A DNA stretch of 64,000 nt from Filobasidium wieringae (lineage: Eukaryota; Basidiomycota; Tremellomycetes; Filobasidiales; Filobasidiaceae): assembly GCA_001600055.1 (NCBI GenBank), contig BCIV01000013.1, positions 124,001 to 188,000 of the forward strand. The letters are read 5' to 3'. The notes beneath the pieces were generated by a model. The model worked only from the letters and a program-made list of their open reading frames with translations. It was not told the origin of the DNA and ran no database searches. The translations under genes and the position numbers were made by a program. Shown piece by piece: positions 11,057 through 23,874 of this stretch (the first letter of the stretch is position 1; each line of letters starts with the position of its first letter).

Positions 11057-11586
11057 ATTTGTCACCAATGAATAACTGTTGATGAAAAGTACCAATTGGA
11101 GCGTGTGTCGAACGCAGAGGAAGAGAGAGAGGGACCCTGGACTCGACTTGATAAGGGACGAAAGCGGGAAAGGGGACTGTGGTTTCGAGAGATGCGCATG
11201 TAATTTATGGGCGGAATCACAGTGGATCTATTTCTCAATCACTACCTGGAATCGTCCTTTTGCCGAAGCATTCTGCGAAAAACATGCGAGTCGGGATTTT
11301 GGAGTAAGCGATATCGTGGTCAGACCGGCTGCAACCTGAACCCCAATGGGGCGAATAGATCCAAGTGCATACACGCCTGGGTGTTTTATCATCCGACACA
11401 CTTCCGTTCCATGAACAAACGTTTCATATGGGTGTGACTGGTACAATTTCAATCGGTTTGCTTATTTGGATCCCTTGACGTCTTGGTTCCGTATCATATT
11501 CGCAGTTGGTACATTTGCTAAACTCGCTAAAAGCTCTTTCTCGTCTTGTCTCATCATCGTTGCACGCCTTCACGCTTGCCTCGCCT
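11057..11586. other. intergenic, between convergent RPL34 and ADH
   Basis: 530 bases holding the two 3' UTRs. A TGATGAAA box-C-like string follows the RPL34 stop near 11081, but no box D partner was found. No supportable gene. Confidence 0.35.
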
Positions 11587-13064
11587 TCAATCATCATGGA
11601 GCTTGAGGACGGTTCGTCCGACCATCTTTCCCTTGTGCATATCATCGTAGATTTGAGGCAAATCGGCCAATCCCTTGGTGACGAATTCACACTTGACTCG
11701 ACCGCTCGCTGCGGCTTCCACGGCTGAGAGACAAAGGGGATCAGTCAGTGATGATTGTCATTGCGGATGAATGAAAGCGATTAGGGACCGACCTTCATCG
11801 GCATCTTGACGGTTTCCGACGTAAGAACCGATGAGCTTCTTCTCGTACAATACGTGGAAGAATACGTCGCTCTTGACCACCGCGCCGGGAGGAAGCCCGA
11901 CGGCAACGACGGTTCCACCGGGTCGGATGTAATCTAACGCTTGCTCGTATCCTGAAGCTTGTCTACGATGGTCATCAGCTTGGGTCAATCACGACGATCC
12001 GATTGATTCAGGACAAGTGAGCAGACTCACGCAGCGGTGACGACGGCAGCCTGAGGTCCGAGACCGTCAGGAGTAGCCTCCTTGATAGCCTTGACGATAT
12101 CCTTGTTCTCCTTGAAATCGACCCATGCATCCGCTCCTAACTTTTCACAGAGGGCTTTCTTCTCCGCTCCAGTCTGTGAGTTCCGGAAAAATATGAGCAA
12201 GTCGGTCATGGAAGGAAGATCATGGTAGGAAACTCGGACATACGTCGATTGCGATGACTCGAAGACCTTGAAGTTTTGCGTATTGGACGGCCAGATGACC
12301 GAGTCCTCCACCAGCACCAGCTGTACCCGATTCCCGGTTCAATGACTAAAATTAGAAAGATGCTTCTACTGAAACTCACGCAAAGCGATCCACTGTCCAC
12401 TCCTGATTCCACTCTGCTTGATAGCTTTATAAACAGTAACCCCGGCACAGAGGATAGGAGCCATCGCGTCTAACGGAGCATCCTTTGGGATTTTCGTCAG
12501 ATGGTTGGTATAGGAGACGGCATATTGCTGGAAAGTACCGTCCTTGGTGAACCCGTGGAGCTTCGCTTTGGAACAGAGGGATTCGAAACCTTGACGACAA
12601 TATGCGCAGTGCATGCAAGAGTCCGCTAGCCTGACGAGGGAGGAGCGTAGGTCAAGGTCAGAAACGGAGAGATCTAAAGAGAGGGATGTGAAACGGACCA
12701 TTTGAGACCGACGTGATCACCGAGTTGGAGATCAGTCGTGGTGTGGTCCGCAATAGCTACAACGATTCCTGCTCCTTCATGACCCCCACAGAGTCTGCGG
12801 CGTATCGAAGACGATGTGAATACTGTAATCCCAAAAGGTAGACGAGACCACTCACGGAAGCTTGTTATCCAATGGCCAGTCACCGAGGACGGCGTGAAGA
12901 TCGGTATGGCAGACACCAGAATACATTACCTTGACGAGGGCTTCGCCAGGCTGGAGATCTTTCTGCTGAGTAACCTTGTACTCTTCGATCCCGACGTCTC
13001 CACCGGTCTTGTGGAAAAAGGCCCCCTTAGCGGTGGCTGGGATGTCGTATTGTTCTTGTGACAT
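11587..13064 (-). CDS. zinc-dependent alcohol dehydrogenase
   Basis: NAD-dependent medium-chain alcohol dehydrogenase interconverting ethanol and acetaldehyde, related to yeast ADH1. Start ATG at 13064-13062 ([20 protein letters not shown]); stop TGA at 11589-11587 after [12 protein letters not shown]. Catalytic zinc ligands are visible in [17 protein letters not shown] (Cys and His), GGHEGAG (His/Glu) and [10 protein letters not shown] (Cys). The structural zinc loop [16 protein letters not shown] is intact (C-x2-C-x2-C-x7-C). The Rossmann glycine motif is split by an intron ([15 protein letters not shown], then LRVIAID). Seven or eight short exons are inferred. No mitochondrial presequence is evident, so the cytosol is likely. 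It shares an 838-base divergent promoter with an acetate transporter. Which physiological alcohol it prefers is not visible. Confidence 0.95.
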
Positions 13065-13902
13065 TTGATGAATGACTTTGTAGTACTGTGTGCGCGGGTT
13101 TAGGTGTTGTGAGATGGAGAGAAGAGAAGGTGGATGATAGATAGCAGCGGGACGAGAACGATTGCAAGGTTATATAGGCACATCTCTGGTCTCTACATCG
13201 CTCTCGGCCGTCGAAGCGAACATTCTCTCCTGGTCACGTTCAACCTCGGAACATGCCGCAGTTCAGAAAGACGAGTCGATCTGGCGTTACATGCGTGGAA
13301 AGTGAATGGATGATGAGCGATGAATCACTTGATCAACGCTCAAACGCTCGGCGGCGGGCGTGAACGGGGCGCTAAACCGGAAGTATATCTGCGCTACGGT
13401 CATTGTCCTCTCCTGCTTGACCCGCGGGCGCCCGCCTCCTTCCCTTTGGTTCCTTTACTGCCGGCCGAGGTGACAGTCTCGTGATCATCCTTTCGTGTTT
13501 CAGACCAGCGGCCGTCGTGTTCTCTCCAGCCAACTGCCAAGCGGCATAGAGCTGTGTGCGAAGGTCCTGTGACCGGAGGACTTACACTGCTGACTGCAGA
13601 GAATGTTTCACTCGAGCGTTGATCACGAGATGAAACAAGCGGTAACGGACGTTGGAACCCGAAAAGCTGAGTTTAGCCACATTTCAACATGTCGCCTGAC
13701 ATGCTCGAGATTTGACTAGCGATCGCGAGCGAAAGTCATATGATCTATGTTGGAAATTGCCCTTAATATCTATTTCATTCATATATCTGCATCAACTATC
13801 GAAGCTATCGAAGCTATCGACGGTCCTGTGCATCGAGACTTCTCGAATCCAGTCAAGAACTTCCAGTTGACCCTCTACCAGCAAAGCAAAGGAAAACTAA
13901 CG
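13065..13902. promoter_or_regulatory. divergent promoter between ADH and the Ato-type transporter
   Basis: 838 bases between two divergent ATGs. A GC-rich block at about 13355-13440 contains GGCGGCGGGCG, AACGGGGCG and CCCGCGGGCGCCCGCC, which resemble GC-rich C2H2-type (Mig1/CreA-like) boxes. An exact ATGAAACA, matching the Ste12 pheromone-response element, lies at about 13631. A TATATAGG box near 13172, on the ADH side, could be a core promoter. Functional assignments are inference. Confidence 0.5.
13424..13435. repeat. 12-base perfect palindrome GCGGGCGCCCGC
   Basis: The sequence reads identically on both strands and overlaps a second palindrome, CCCGCGGG, at 13421-13428. It sits about 360 bases from the ADH start and 470 bases from the transporter start. 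This suggests a dimeric regulator site serving both genes. Confidence 0.5.
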
Positions 13903-15392
13903 ATGTCATCATACCCAACTCAACCGCTCGAAAAGACCACAACGGAACGGACGATCCATCCCGGCCACCCAGCTCTTTCTGAAGGACACAACTCGACTTC
14001 CAACCTGATGCACGGGAGTATGCCATTGAACAGACAAATCTCCGTCCAACTCACTCCTGATCAGTTTGAGAGACTTTATTTGCAACCAGGTCAGCATACA
14101 GGCGCGGACTAGCGATGAATCGTTCGTTGGCTGACCTCATCGTATCTTCTCACCTCACAGGAGGGTTCGGGGCGTCCAAACAGGCAGACCTGACTAAACG
14201 ATTGTCCGTTACCTTTTCTATCCACTCCCCTGCATTTTGGTTCCATACTGACCCTTGAGTCGTGCAGCGCAAATCCAACTGTTCTAGGCCTAGCTGTCTT
14301 CGTACTCTCCCTCACCCCCGTCACAGCCGTCCTGATGGGCTGGATGGGGACGAGTACCAATGCATTGCTAGCGTTGAGCCCGAGCTTAATCTTGTTGACG
14401 GGAATCGGGCTTTGGACTGCAGGAATATTAGAATGGTCAATCATCTTACTGGCTCTTTCCCTCTATCGTGGCCGCACAGCAATTGATCTTGGATTTGTCC
14501 AATGTTTGTAGGATCTTGGGGAATACATTCCCATTCGTCGTTTTCACTTCGTTCGTACTTCTCCTACGTCCTTCTCGTATGCTACCGCTGACTACGGTCA
14601 TACCGAGATAGGTTCAGCGGTCTATACTTCGGGCTAGGATTCTTACTACAGCCTACGAACGGGATAGCCGCGACTCTCGGAGCAGGGTGAGTCACACCTC
14701 CATGAAACTACCAACCATGACAAGACACCTTGACTCACATACACATGCGCATTCACAGATCGGTGGATTACAACAACGCCATCTCCCTCTGGCTCATCTT
14801 CTGTAAGTCTCGCGCGTCCCTCCTTGCGCACGATAAAGTTCTTGGTCCTTATCCTCGACGTCCTTAAAAGGGTGCATCTTGACTTTCGTCTACTTCATCA
14901 TCAGTCTTCGGACGAACGTGGTCTTCGTCATTTTATTCCTCAGTGTGAGTCTCCTTATCGGTTCAATGTTGTTTGGCCAAAAGGGAGACTTGAGGGAATG
15001 ACAAATCCCTACAGCTGGATGTATTCTTCATGCTCGCCGCAGCGGCTTATCACGATGTAAGCGGAGGAAACATCTCTAGAGCTGGAAAACTGTTCAAGTG
15101 AGTCTCACGCGAGATCTTGCAAGGCCATAGACTGATCGATGATACGTGTTGGCGGAAATCTAGAGGTGCGGGAGCACTGGCATTCGTTTGCTGTCTATGC
15201 GGGTGGTATCTCTTCATGTGAGCACAAAACGTGCCAGCCAAAACCGAACATCTCCCTAATTTCCGCATCGTCAGCGCGTTGATGATGTCTTCCAACAACT
15301 TCCCGGTCGGCCTCCCCCTAGGCGATCTCAGTAACTTCCTTGAAACCCCTAAAGAGAAAAGAAGACGACAAGAAGCTCAGCCATCTACGTAA
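13903..15392 (+). CDS. GPR1/FUN34/YaaH (Ato) acetate transporter
   Basis: Plasma-membrane protein of the AceTr family, moving acetate and possibly ammonium. ATG 13903 opens MSSYPTQPLEKTTTERTIHP with a hydrophilic N-terminus. Splicing gives GGFGASKQADLTKRFANPTV; the signature N-P-x-x-L-G-L appears as NPTVLGL. Six membrane segments are recognisable across eight or so short exons: LAVFVLSLTPVTAVLMGW, LLALSPSLILLTGIGLWTAG, NTFPFVVFTSF, FSGLYFGLGFLLQPTNG, FVILFLS-LDVFFMLAAAAYHD, and GALAFVCCLCGWYLFIALMM. It ends LSNFLETPKEKRRRQEAQPS with TAA at 15390-15392. Compared with the usual NPAPLGL the motif is slightly altered (T and V). It is divergent from an alcohol dehydrogenase, which fits two-carbon metabolism. 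Confidence 0.9.
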
Positions 15393-15497
15393 TCCAGCAT
15401 AATGAACCTGCAAGCCCCAATTCGTAACAACGGGATCAAGAGATAATGTGCGGAATGTAAAGTCTTACAACGAGGCGTTAAACAATGTACCATACAA

Positions 15498-18400
15498 TCA
15501 ATCATCGTCACTGTCGGATGTATTGTCATCATCGTGTTGAAGTACGTGCTCTACAGGCCTATGGGGTGTTCTGGCGACTTCAGTTTCCAGGATCTGTGAG
15601 AGCAATGATAAGCCGAATTTCACTATGCATCCTAATTCCTGCCAGCACCGTACCTTCTGCTTCAGGTCGCTGCCTGACTCGAGCTTGTCATCTCTCTCCT
15701 CGATCTCTTCTGCGACTCTCAGTTTGAATCCTTTCCTAAAGATCTCGCCTTCCTCCTCTAGCCAATCCTTGTTGACCCGCTCCAATGGCGATGGCGGAGT
15801 CTCGTAGGTGTGAACCTGTACGTCCGGGGGTAACACTGTGCTACTAGGACTACTTTCAGACACAGATGGTTCCAGTCGAGTTCTCGCGTTAAGGATACCT
15901 AATGATAGCCCATTTAGGTCTATTGGTTTCTTCTTTATGGCAGGGAGTTCAGCAGGCGTCGTCTGCTTGACTGGCGCGATTCCGCCCGCACTGGCAAGTT
16001 CTTCAGCATCAGAATCGTCGTCGTCGGAATTGGTGATGGAAAAGTTAGGACTGCTGATTTCTAGTGACGGTACTCGCATGTGACGTCTAGATGCAGGTCC
16101 CGAACTAGGCGGACGGGACATGAGAGGGCCTGTCGGCCGCTGGGCGCTTGGTAGGGTAGTCTGTACCGATGTACTACGCCTTGCCGCAGTCAAAATATCC
16201 TCTGCTCCAATGATCAAAGGCGCAAGCAAGTCGTTGACCGCTAGTAGCCGCTCCATCCGTATAGCATCTGCGGTATCCTGTATCAGATCGCCAACTCTTT
16301 CGAGCAAAGCTTTTGCCTGTTCGACGGCCCCGATGGCTCGTTGACGCTCTGTCGGATTCACGACGCCGGTCGCATACTGCGCGACGAACTTATGTAGATA
16401 CTCAGCTACTTCCTCGCATGCGTGTAAGACAGCATTAGGATCCAGCTCATATACCTCATTTCGTGCCAGTCCTGCTGGCGTATCGACAGTCTTCCGAACT
16501 GCTTCCATGTTTTGGAGCGTCTCATATTCCTTGGCTTGCCGTACTAGCGTAGAGTTTTGTATTGGAGACCACATGGCATCTTGAACCGCTTGTGAGATCT
16601 TTTCTCCTCGCGCTTTCACAGCAGTTTCGGTATTACGAATGCAACATTGCATAAGAGATTGTGCTAGTTCTGCTTGCGATTTGTCGGCGTGCTGCAGCGT
16701 CATATCCAGACAGCGTATTATACCATTCGCTCGCATGCCGACTGTGAGGGCTGCTACGCCGTCTGCATCTATAGCAGGATTGCCAGTAAGATCTATATGA
16801 AGGATGTGTCCAGCCTCATGAAGGCCTTCCGCTAAAGCGATAGCAGCTTCGGTTGACATCCCTGTACTCCCGAGATACAAGCGTCTTAGCGTTGTATTTC
16901 TGGCAAGTGCAGACCTTAACGCGAGCACCCCTTCGACAGTGCCACAACAAGGATTGTTGCTCAGGTCCAAAGTGTCTAACGTTTCATTTGTTTTCTGGGG
17001 AAGCGAGAATAAGCGAGGCTGTCTAGCTCTTCTGACCACCAACCGATCCTCACTAAAGCTTGACCAATGCTCTGTAGACCGGTCGCGTCTATCTTGTTGT
17101 CGCTGAGGTTCAAAACTTTCAACGTCTTGTTCCGCTTTAGTACTTGAGCGATATATGTTACCCCGCCCTAATATTATGAGGTTAGAAAGAGGTGAGCATG
17201 CCGTAGAAATAGTCACTGACTCTGAGCTCGTTGCCTTTCACATCCAACGTTACTAAAGGACCTAGCTTTTCGGTTTCCAATGGTCGTCCTCGTCGCGTGT
17301 GAAGAGGGGACGTCGCTTCGGTTGATGCTCCATTTGTGATTTCATTAAGAACCATATCTTGATTGAGTCGCGTGAACAAAGCATTGCCATTCATAGGCTG
17401 CGTGGAAGAGGATGGACCAGCAACGTTGCTGTCTGGGTAATCCCGGATCATCAGAGCGACAGCTACAGCACCTGAAGGAGGAATTCTGTTCCGCCGTATG
17501 GAAAGATTTTTGACGTTCGAACGGCGCAAAGAATAGCCTGGCAGTAGAACGATCAGTCCATTAAACCAGAAATCTGCGAAATGAGTAGCATAGCCTACTT
17601 ATCGCGTCCAAGCTAGCGGGACGAAGACTGCATCCATCCAATCTTAGAGTCTGTAGACCGGAAGGTTTGTCTTCCCCCTCAGGTGTCTCTTGAAGTAGAC
17701 CTGCAGATGGCAAAGCGAAGCCTCGACGGACCAATTGCTCAACCTCTTCTACTTCTGCCTTCTCTGAAGTTTCTGGTTCTTCCGGAGCTTCGAAGATAAT
17801 GTTTTTCTCTTTCAAAGGTGCAGCCATCAGAGCTTGTGCTATATATTCCGCCGACCGCTTGTCTATCAGGTTATCGGAAAGGTCCAGGAATCGCAAAGAT
17901 TTCGCCTAAAGATGGATCGATTAATATCGAGCCTATCGAGCCATCAATTTCTGATCATGAGTCTCACCTTTCGTATATAAGCCGCAACCATCCGCCAACC
18001 TTGTGCTTTGATTTTCCTGTTCCCTGACAGACTCAGGTGTGGCAGCGTGCCCGAAATCAAAAGCGCGTGAAGTATTGGTTTTAGAGACTGTTATGACAAG
18101 AATAAGTTAGGGTAAGAAGCTGAAGGATTAGATGTGGGTATACCCACATCGTCGTGATCGATAATTCCGCCTTCTAATAACAACTTGCTCAATCCCCACT
18201 CTATGCCCAGTATATCCGAGAACGCTTCAGCAGAATACTTGTTGAGGGGCGGTTCAACGAGGTAGGTATTTGTAGTGGTCGATCCAGCGTTCGATGTAAG
18301 CGGTAGATGTTTAAGAGAAGGCGATCCAGATCGCCCGTTTGGTAAGTGCTGATAATGTAATGACTTCTCAGCAGCCATGACATTTCGCTTATAGGAAAAG

Positions 18401-19389
18401 CTTACAGCAAGAGCTTCTCGGATCCCTGAGCGGACCATCTCTTCGCGACCTTTACATGCACTCTCATATAATGCTATCAACTTCTGTTCCGTCCAGTAAT
18501 CCTTTGTACCTATCATCTTGACTTCCTCGCTCTTCGTTCGTTCAATCTCATCTCGGTCAGATAAGACTTTATCGGACCAGGGTGCGTTTGTGGCGGAGAT
18601 GGGATATGTGATGGACATGAGCGGGAGGATGAAAGATGCCTTCTTTAGGGGTTTGGTACCATCGAGAGGAAGAGGGGCTGAAGGAGAAGCCAGCGTGAAA
18701 GAAAGGGGAACGGTCGTAGGTTTGGCAGGGCTAGACTCCACACTGATTGATTTATCAGAGGTAGTACCATTCTTAGTGTTTGCACTTGGGACTTGAAATT
18801 TCCATGGTAATTGTATTGGCGAGATAGTGGCACCAGTAGCGTTATTAGGCTGAGCGGAAGTTCCCGAAACGAATTTCCCAAACCTTCCACCCCAACTGCC
18901 AACGACTGCTGCGGCTGCTCCTCCGACAGCACCTCCAATAACCCCAGCCCCCTCCATCACGCCGCTGGCAATGTTTCCAACTGGTCCGGCAGCGATTCCG
19001 TGCGCAGCCGCAGCGACTTGCCCGCTGCCGCCTGGAACTGCATAATCCAAGAATTTGGGATGTATAGAGCCAAGAGCGTCTCTGAGCTTCCCGCTAAATC
19101 CTGGTTTAACAGGTGGTCGAGGTGGTTTTAGAATTCCTTTCTTCGGTCTCACGATCTTGCGATGAGGGGATGGAGCTATCTTGACATCGTTTTCCTTATC
19201 TTGCGAATCCTCGTTCGATTTGACCTTGGTATCCTGAGCTGTGTCATCAAGCTCATCCGATTTCACTAGCACCAATGCTTTCTCGTCGACAGGATCTTCG
19301 GGAAGTAGAAATTGAGGTTCCTCAAGAAACTTCCTCTCCTCAGTCGGTGTGTCAACGACAGCGGTCTTGTCTGTCTCCAAGTCAGCCAT
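15498..19389 (-). CDS. leucine-rich repeat protein resembling protein phosphatase 1 regulatory subunit 37
   Basis: Large minus-strand gene from ATG 19389 (MADLETDKTAVVDTPTEERK) to a stop at 15498 (DDDNTSDSDDD). The first exon (19389 to about 18138) encodes an acidic, Pro-rich region with HRKIVRPKKGILKPPRPPVK, a Gly/Ala-rich stretch and a helical segment (DYWTEQKLIALYESACKGRE). Later exons encode RI-type leucine-rich repeats: ILHALLISGTLPHLSLSGNR, AKSLRFLDLSDNLIDKRSAE, LQTLRLDGCSLRPASLDAI, NVKNLSIRRNRIPPSGAVAV, and ETLDTLDLSNNPCCGTVEGV. Repeat order and the flanking helix resemble PPP1R37 and fungal proteins annotated as Mhp1-like. A phosphatase-binding role is inferred; KKASF at ~265 is at best a degenerate RVxF motif. 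The C-terminal ~250 residues are helical, then low in complexity. Confidence 0.75.
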
Positions 19390-19814
19390 GTCGTGCGATA
19401 TACCACTCTAGCTGATCGGCTCAATGTATATGCTATTGTTCTTGTCTCGAGCGGTTATCTATGTGTTCATTTTCTAGTGTTGACTTCGTGATCTAGTCGT
19501 AGCTGATGTAGGTATCCGTGCGATGTCAATAGGAGTCGTAGAGTGGGCGGAATGACAACAATCAGAAAGGATCAGGACCATTCAAGCTCGCATCATCATC
19601 ATCATCGACGGCGCCAGCTGCCTCCGCGTAAGAACAAGACACGAGTACCCGCCCTCGAAGCGTGGGGCCCAACACTAACAATCGGGGATCGGACGGGCAC
19701 AGAGGTTCATGCAAGCATCAATGATGATGTGGGTAACGTTAAGCGGTACAGTAATATGGGTCATGTCACTATGTCTTGGGGTATTATTAGCCTTCAACCT
19801 TTCCTCTCCTGTCC
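19390..19814 (-). other. intergenic between the LRR gene and CSC1-like gene
   Basis: 425 bases: promoter of the LRR gene and 3' UTR of the channel gene. It contains a short CATCATCATCATCATCGACG run near 19590. A plus-strand open frame of about 100 codons here is low in complexity (His/Arg run) and not convincing. Confidence 0.35.
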
Positions 19815-22800
19815 TCAAGTCATGATCCATGGTTTGGGCAGAGTGTCCGAAAGCTCATATTGAGCGTAAACAGCGGAACCCTTTAGTCGTCCATACCGTA
19901 CGGATACCGGATGGTCGTCCGCCGCATCCTGTAGATACAACGGACTCTGTTCAGTAGGATGTGCAAGTGCAGCAAATCACAACCACTTACCGCATGATCC
20001 GCAGCAGCTATACTAGCCAACGGGGTATGAGCTGAAAGACCTTTGAAATCTTCTCGCATAGTATAGCTCCAAGCGATGGTTCCTAGTAGTAGAGGAATCA
20101 TTCCGGTAGATGCCACAACCGACTGCCTAGCAGCAAACAGTCCAGTCATAAAGATCTGGAGTAGCACGACTCCCCAGACGAGACGAGCGAATGTAGTAGG
20201 CCATGCATCGCCCGAAGATTCGTATGGGTTGACGAATACTGCAAGTTAGAATCAGTGAGTCAAGAACTGCCGCAAGTGACGATGTCTGTACTGCGCTCAC
20301 CATAAATCAGCTTGTATTTGTATACGAGATCTAATCAAATGAGACATTAGCCCTTGATCCTGTTTGCCAAGGAAGCCCGACGACTTACAACCGAGTCCGA
20401 AGTAGATTGCGCCGAATATCAAAATCATAGGAGCAATCACCGAGTAATTTAAAGTGAGAATAAACACCATGATAGCAGGGGGGTAAACCATTCCGTAGTT
20501 GATTGCAGGTGGTGTATAAAGCTCGGTGTATTCTAAACGTCATCACCGTTAGCTCAACCCTCGATCCTCATAAGCATGTAGCATTGGCTTACCTCGGGGC
20601 GTCAACCTGAAGAAAACTCGGTAGATAGCAATAAAGAAGAGCTGTCCAAAGTTGAGCAGTTGGAAGGGCATGATACCAAGACCTTTGGACAGCTTGATCA
20701 GCCTGAGCAGCAGACAGAGATGTCAGATTTCACTTACCAGACAAAATCACATAGGATGTGGAGAAAGCTCGGGCATTGTTTTGCGTCAACGCGGCTGCTA
20801 GACGACGGGGGATCTGAGTCACGACAAGCTTGGTTAGTGGAATGAGCCTCCGTAGCCCTCGCGTCGATTACTGACCTTTTCAGGTGAACCAGCCAGATCG
20901 AGTAGGAGATTTAGGAGAGAAGAAACGAAGAGGAATACGAGGAGGACGGTCACGATCAGGAACAATGTGTACCTAGAGCAAGCGATACATCGTCAATAGG
21001 TTTCAAAATCAACCCTGCTCCCAATTACCTACTTCTTCAAGATCGAGGTCGAGATCTCCGATTTCGATCGGAAACCCTGAATATAGCACAGCCATTCCAA
21101 TAGATAAGGGAGTGCGGCGTTGAAAATGATAACTGCAGTAGAGGGCAAGGTGGTCTGAACCAGAGCAGCGATCAAAGGCGATCTTTCGATCAAATCTGCC
21201 AGCCATGGGGCAACTCTGCTGATCTCCTCGTATGAAAGAAGGGACGCCAAAGCAGAGACAGGCGCTGATATCCAGAACTTGTCAGCGCGATCATTTGTTC
21301 TGACCAAGTACCGACACTCACGAATCCACAAGAACAACCCGGCAACCATGACAAGGGTGATGATGACCCCTCGGATGACATGTTCCCGATGAGTCATTCC
21401 CATGTTCTTCCAAACGATATCTTCGGGATCGGGAGCGAGCGTTGTTCGACATTCGGAATGTTCTGGGAAATGGACGACCTGTGATGCGAATTCCTATAGT
21501 TGCCCAATCTCAGTAAGATGTGTCAAATCTTCTTGTGAACGACTTACAGCGTCTCGGATGTTCTCGAATGTGACGAATCCTTCTTCAGTGGTATGCCACG
21601 CCTTGTGTCCTTCCAGCAGTATCTCAGAACCGTTGTGTGTCGCTTCTAGTCCTCGATCTTCAGGACTCGAATCTCCACTGTGCGCGCCAGCTCCGTGAAC
21701 CTTTCTGAGTGCTTGAACTTTCGCATCGGCTGCATCGAACTTGTCTTGCCAGTAATCGATCGCGTCGACCTTTTCTCCTAGCATTGGAACAGCCTTCTGT
21801 AAGGTCGATCTCGGAATTCTGGTGCTTGGTCTTTCACCGGATGAACCGTTCTCAGAGATTCCTTCTATGGGAGTTCGAGATTCTGCATTGCCACTTTCTA
21901 GATCTTCCGTCGCCAAAAATGCAGGAGGTACGCTGGTTGAAGGCAAATCGTGTTCCCTCCTGACTTCTCCCCAATTGGGTTCTTCCGACAAAGCGAGACC
22001 AATCTCCGGCGTCTTTGCAGGCATCCTACTGCTAGATCGGCTCGGCACCCTGGAAGGCCCATTCCCATCTAGATCCAAGATTCCGCTCCTTCCATCCGTC
22101 TCGCTCTGCTCCTCTTCTTCAGGTAGCCTAATGTGCCCCAATCCCTTGCCTCCTCTGTATCTCCACCATGCCTTCTCCAATCCGCGCATGGCCACCTCTC
22201 TCTCTTGTAGAGCCGTTCTCAATTCCCTCCCTACATTCTTGACCATCCTGATACTCTCTACCTTCCAACCACAATCATTCTCGAAATACTCCCGAAGCTT
22301 TTGGTCATCCCTTAGATGCTCTGGGATCGCCGAAACCAGAACCGTTCGAGCAGGAACACTTCCCTTCCTAGCTAAAGCGAATGTCTGACGCCTAGCCAAA
22401 AATCGGTGGAAATTCTTGTGCAGCATGTAGAGAGCGAGGATGGAGAAGAAATAGACGAAGAGGAGGTGTAGACCGATTGTTGTTTGTGGATCGATCACGA
22501 GGTCTAGGAGGGTAGGATTCGTTCGGACAGGGGTGGTACCGTTTCGATCCGCTCGATGATGATGTTGCTTGCTGAAAGTGGTGTACAAATTCGAATTGTC
22601 GGTATCGGTATCGTTTTTGGGGGGCGGTAAATCATCATCGGTCGATCCGTTCCGCTAGATGGACAAGGTCGATGAGCCGGAAGTCGGTTTGGTGAGTGAG
22701 CGATTCTGCTTACTGTTAGGTTGACCGGGACCAGGATTAGTATTGCAGCACCAGCACACATCGAGAAGAAGAGGAAAGCCGTCTTCATGAAGTCCAGGAG

Positions 22801-23285
22801 CTATGGGGTTCTCAAATGCTCAGCAATCGCTCGGCCATCGCCTTTGCCGTATACTTGGGCTCACCACTACCGCATCCAGCCCAACCGTTCTGATGAGCAT
22901 TCCATCACTGACACTCCATACAGGTTTAACCCATCCTAAGAAACCTTCATAGTCTTCTGAAGGATCTCCCAGATCTTTCGCTATATGACATGACACAACA
23001 TCAATCAGTCCAAACTTTCTGTCCAAGAGGTGAAGAACAAACAGTACGAACACTTCAGCAAAGCTCTCCCCATGTAGACTCTTCTCCATCTTCTGCGTAG
23101 AATCTCAAATGTCAAGAGAGAGAAAGTTCCTAAACTCAAAGAGAGCAATAGTTGTGTTCGAAACCACGGTCCTAATCAAACGATTTGCAGATGAGAGGGT
23201 CAAAAACTGCTCATTCCCATCGAGTGCGATTGATTAGCTTACCGGTGTAATCTCCTGTATGTCGAGATAACAACGAATGAAACAT
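19815..23285 (-). CDS. CSC1/OSCA/TMEM63 mechanosensitive cation channel
   Basis: Multi-pass membrane protein of the osmosensitive calcium-permeable channel family (formerly DUF221). Exon 1 (from 23285) joins in phase to give MFHSLLSRHTGDYTGPWFRT and the first helix LLLSLSLGTFSLLTFEILRR. Next come GFLGWVKPVWSVSDGMLIRT, LDFMKTAFLFFSMCAGAAIL and LHLLFVYFFSILALYMLHKN, then the cytosolic domain ARTVLVSAIPEHLRDDQKLR with a long acidic insert (residues ~280-430). The core channel helices follow (HREHVIRGVIITLVMVAGLF, LVQTTLPSTAVIIFNAALPY, IMPFQLLNFGQLFFIAIYRV, MVYPPAIMVFILTLNYSVIA). The end is RYGRLKGSAVYAQYE after a 65-base final intron; an unspliced reading would stop at 19883 instead. The insert is longer than is usual for the family. 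Confidence 0.9.
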
Positions 23286-23874
23286 ATCAACATGAAATTC
23301 CGAGAATACGGCTACACAGTAACGAACGAGTAGGTCCTGTGCCCGGTGGTAACCCGGATCCAGGTGCGAGATTGCCCTCATGTAAGATATCCATTCCGCT
23401 CGATCGACTGCTCAAAGCTACCAAGTCTAAATCCCAGCTCTTGCTGATTGATGAGACTATCTATAGACTCTATATCCAATAGATGATCTGGTAGAGCCTA
23501 CGTGCAACCAAAGCCAGTTGCGGGTCCTTGTAAGTGAGGCAGGCGGAGAACTTGGACATGATCAAGTTGCAAGTCGCAAGTCGAATGTCGTCAGAGCATC
23601 CCACATTCGCGTCGCGGTTGAGCATATTCCCCGGGCACGATTTATGCCCGGACATCAGGAGCCTAAAACCGGATCTTTTCAAAAGTGTATCAAACCGTTC
23701 TGAACGATTAACTCTCTTGTTACATGCTACATCGTGTATCCGCTACGCTCGTTATTGTTGTACAGAAACTGGTCTCACCAAAAGCCCACTTGAGACGTCA
23801 TTACAGCCAAGAGAAAGCGATCTCCGAGAAACCCACAGAATGATCCCGTATTTCCCAATCCCGCCAACCCCGAT
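23286..23874 (-). other. intergenic, CSC1-like promoter and CFEM 3' side
   Basis: 589 bases without a supportable gene. It holds the promoter of the channel gene and the 3' UTR of the CFEM gene. No repeats were noted. Confidence 0.35.

Noticed and set aside
11079..11200. Box-C-like TGATGAAA after RPL34 as a snoRNA
   Set aside because: No CTGA box D at a suitable distance and no terminal stem.
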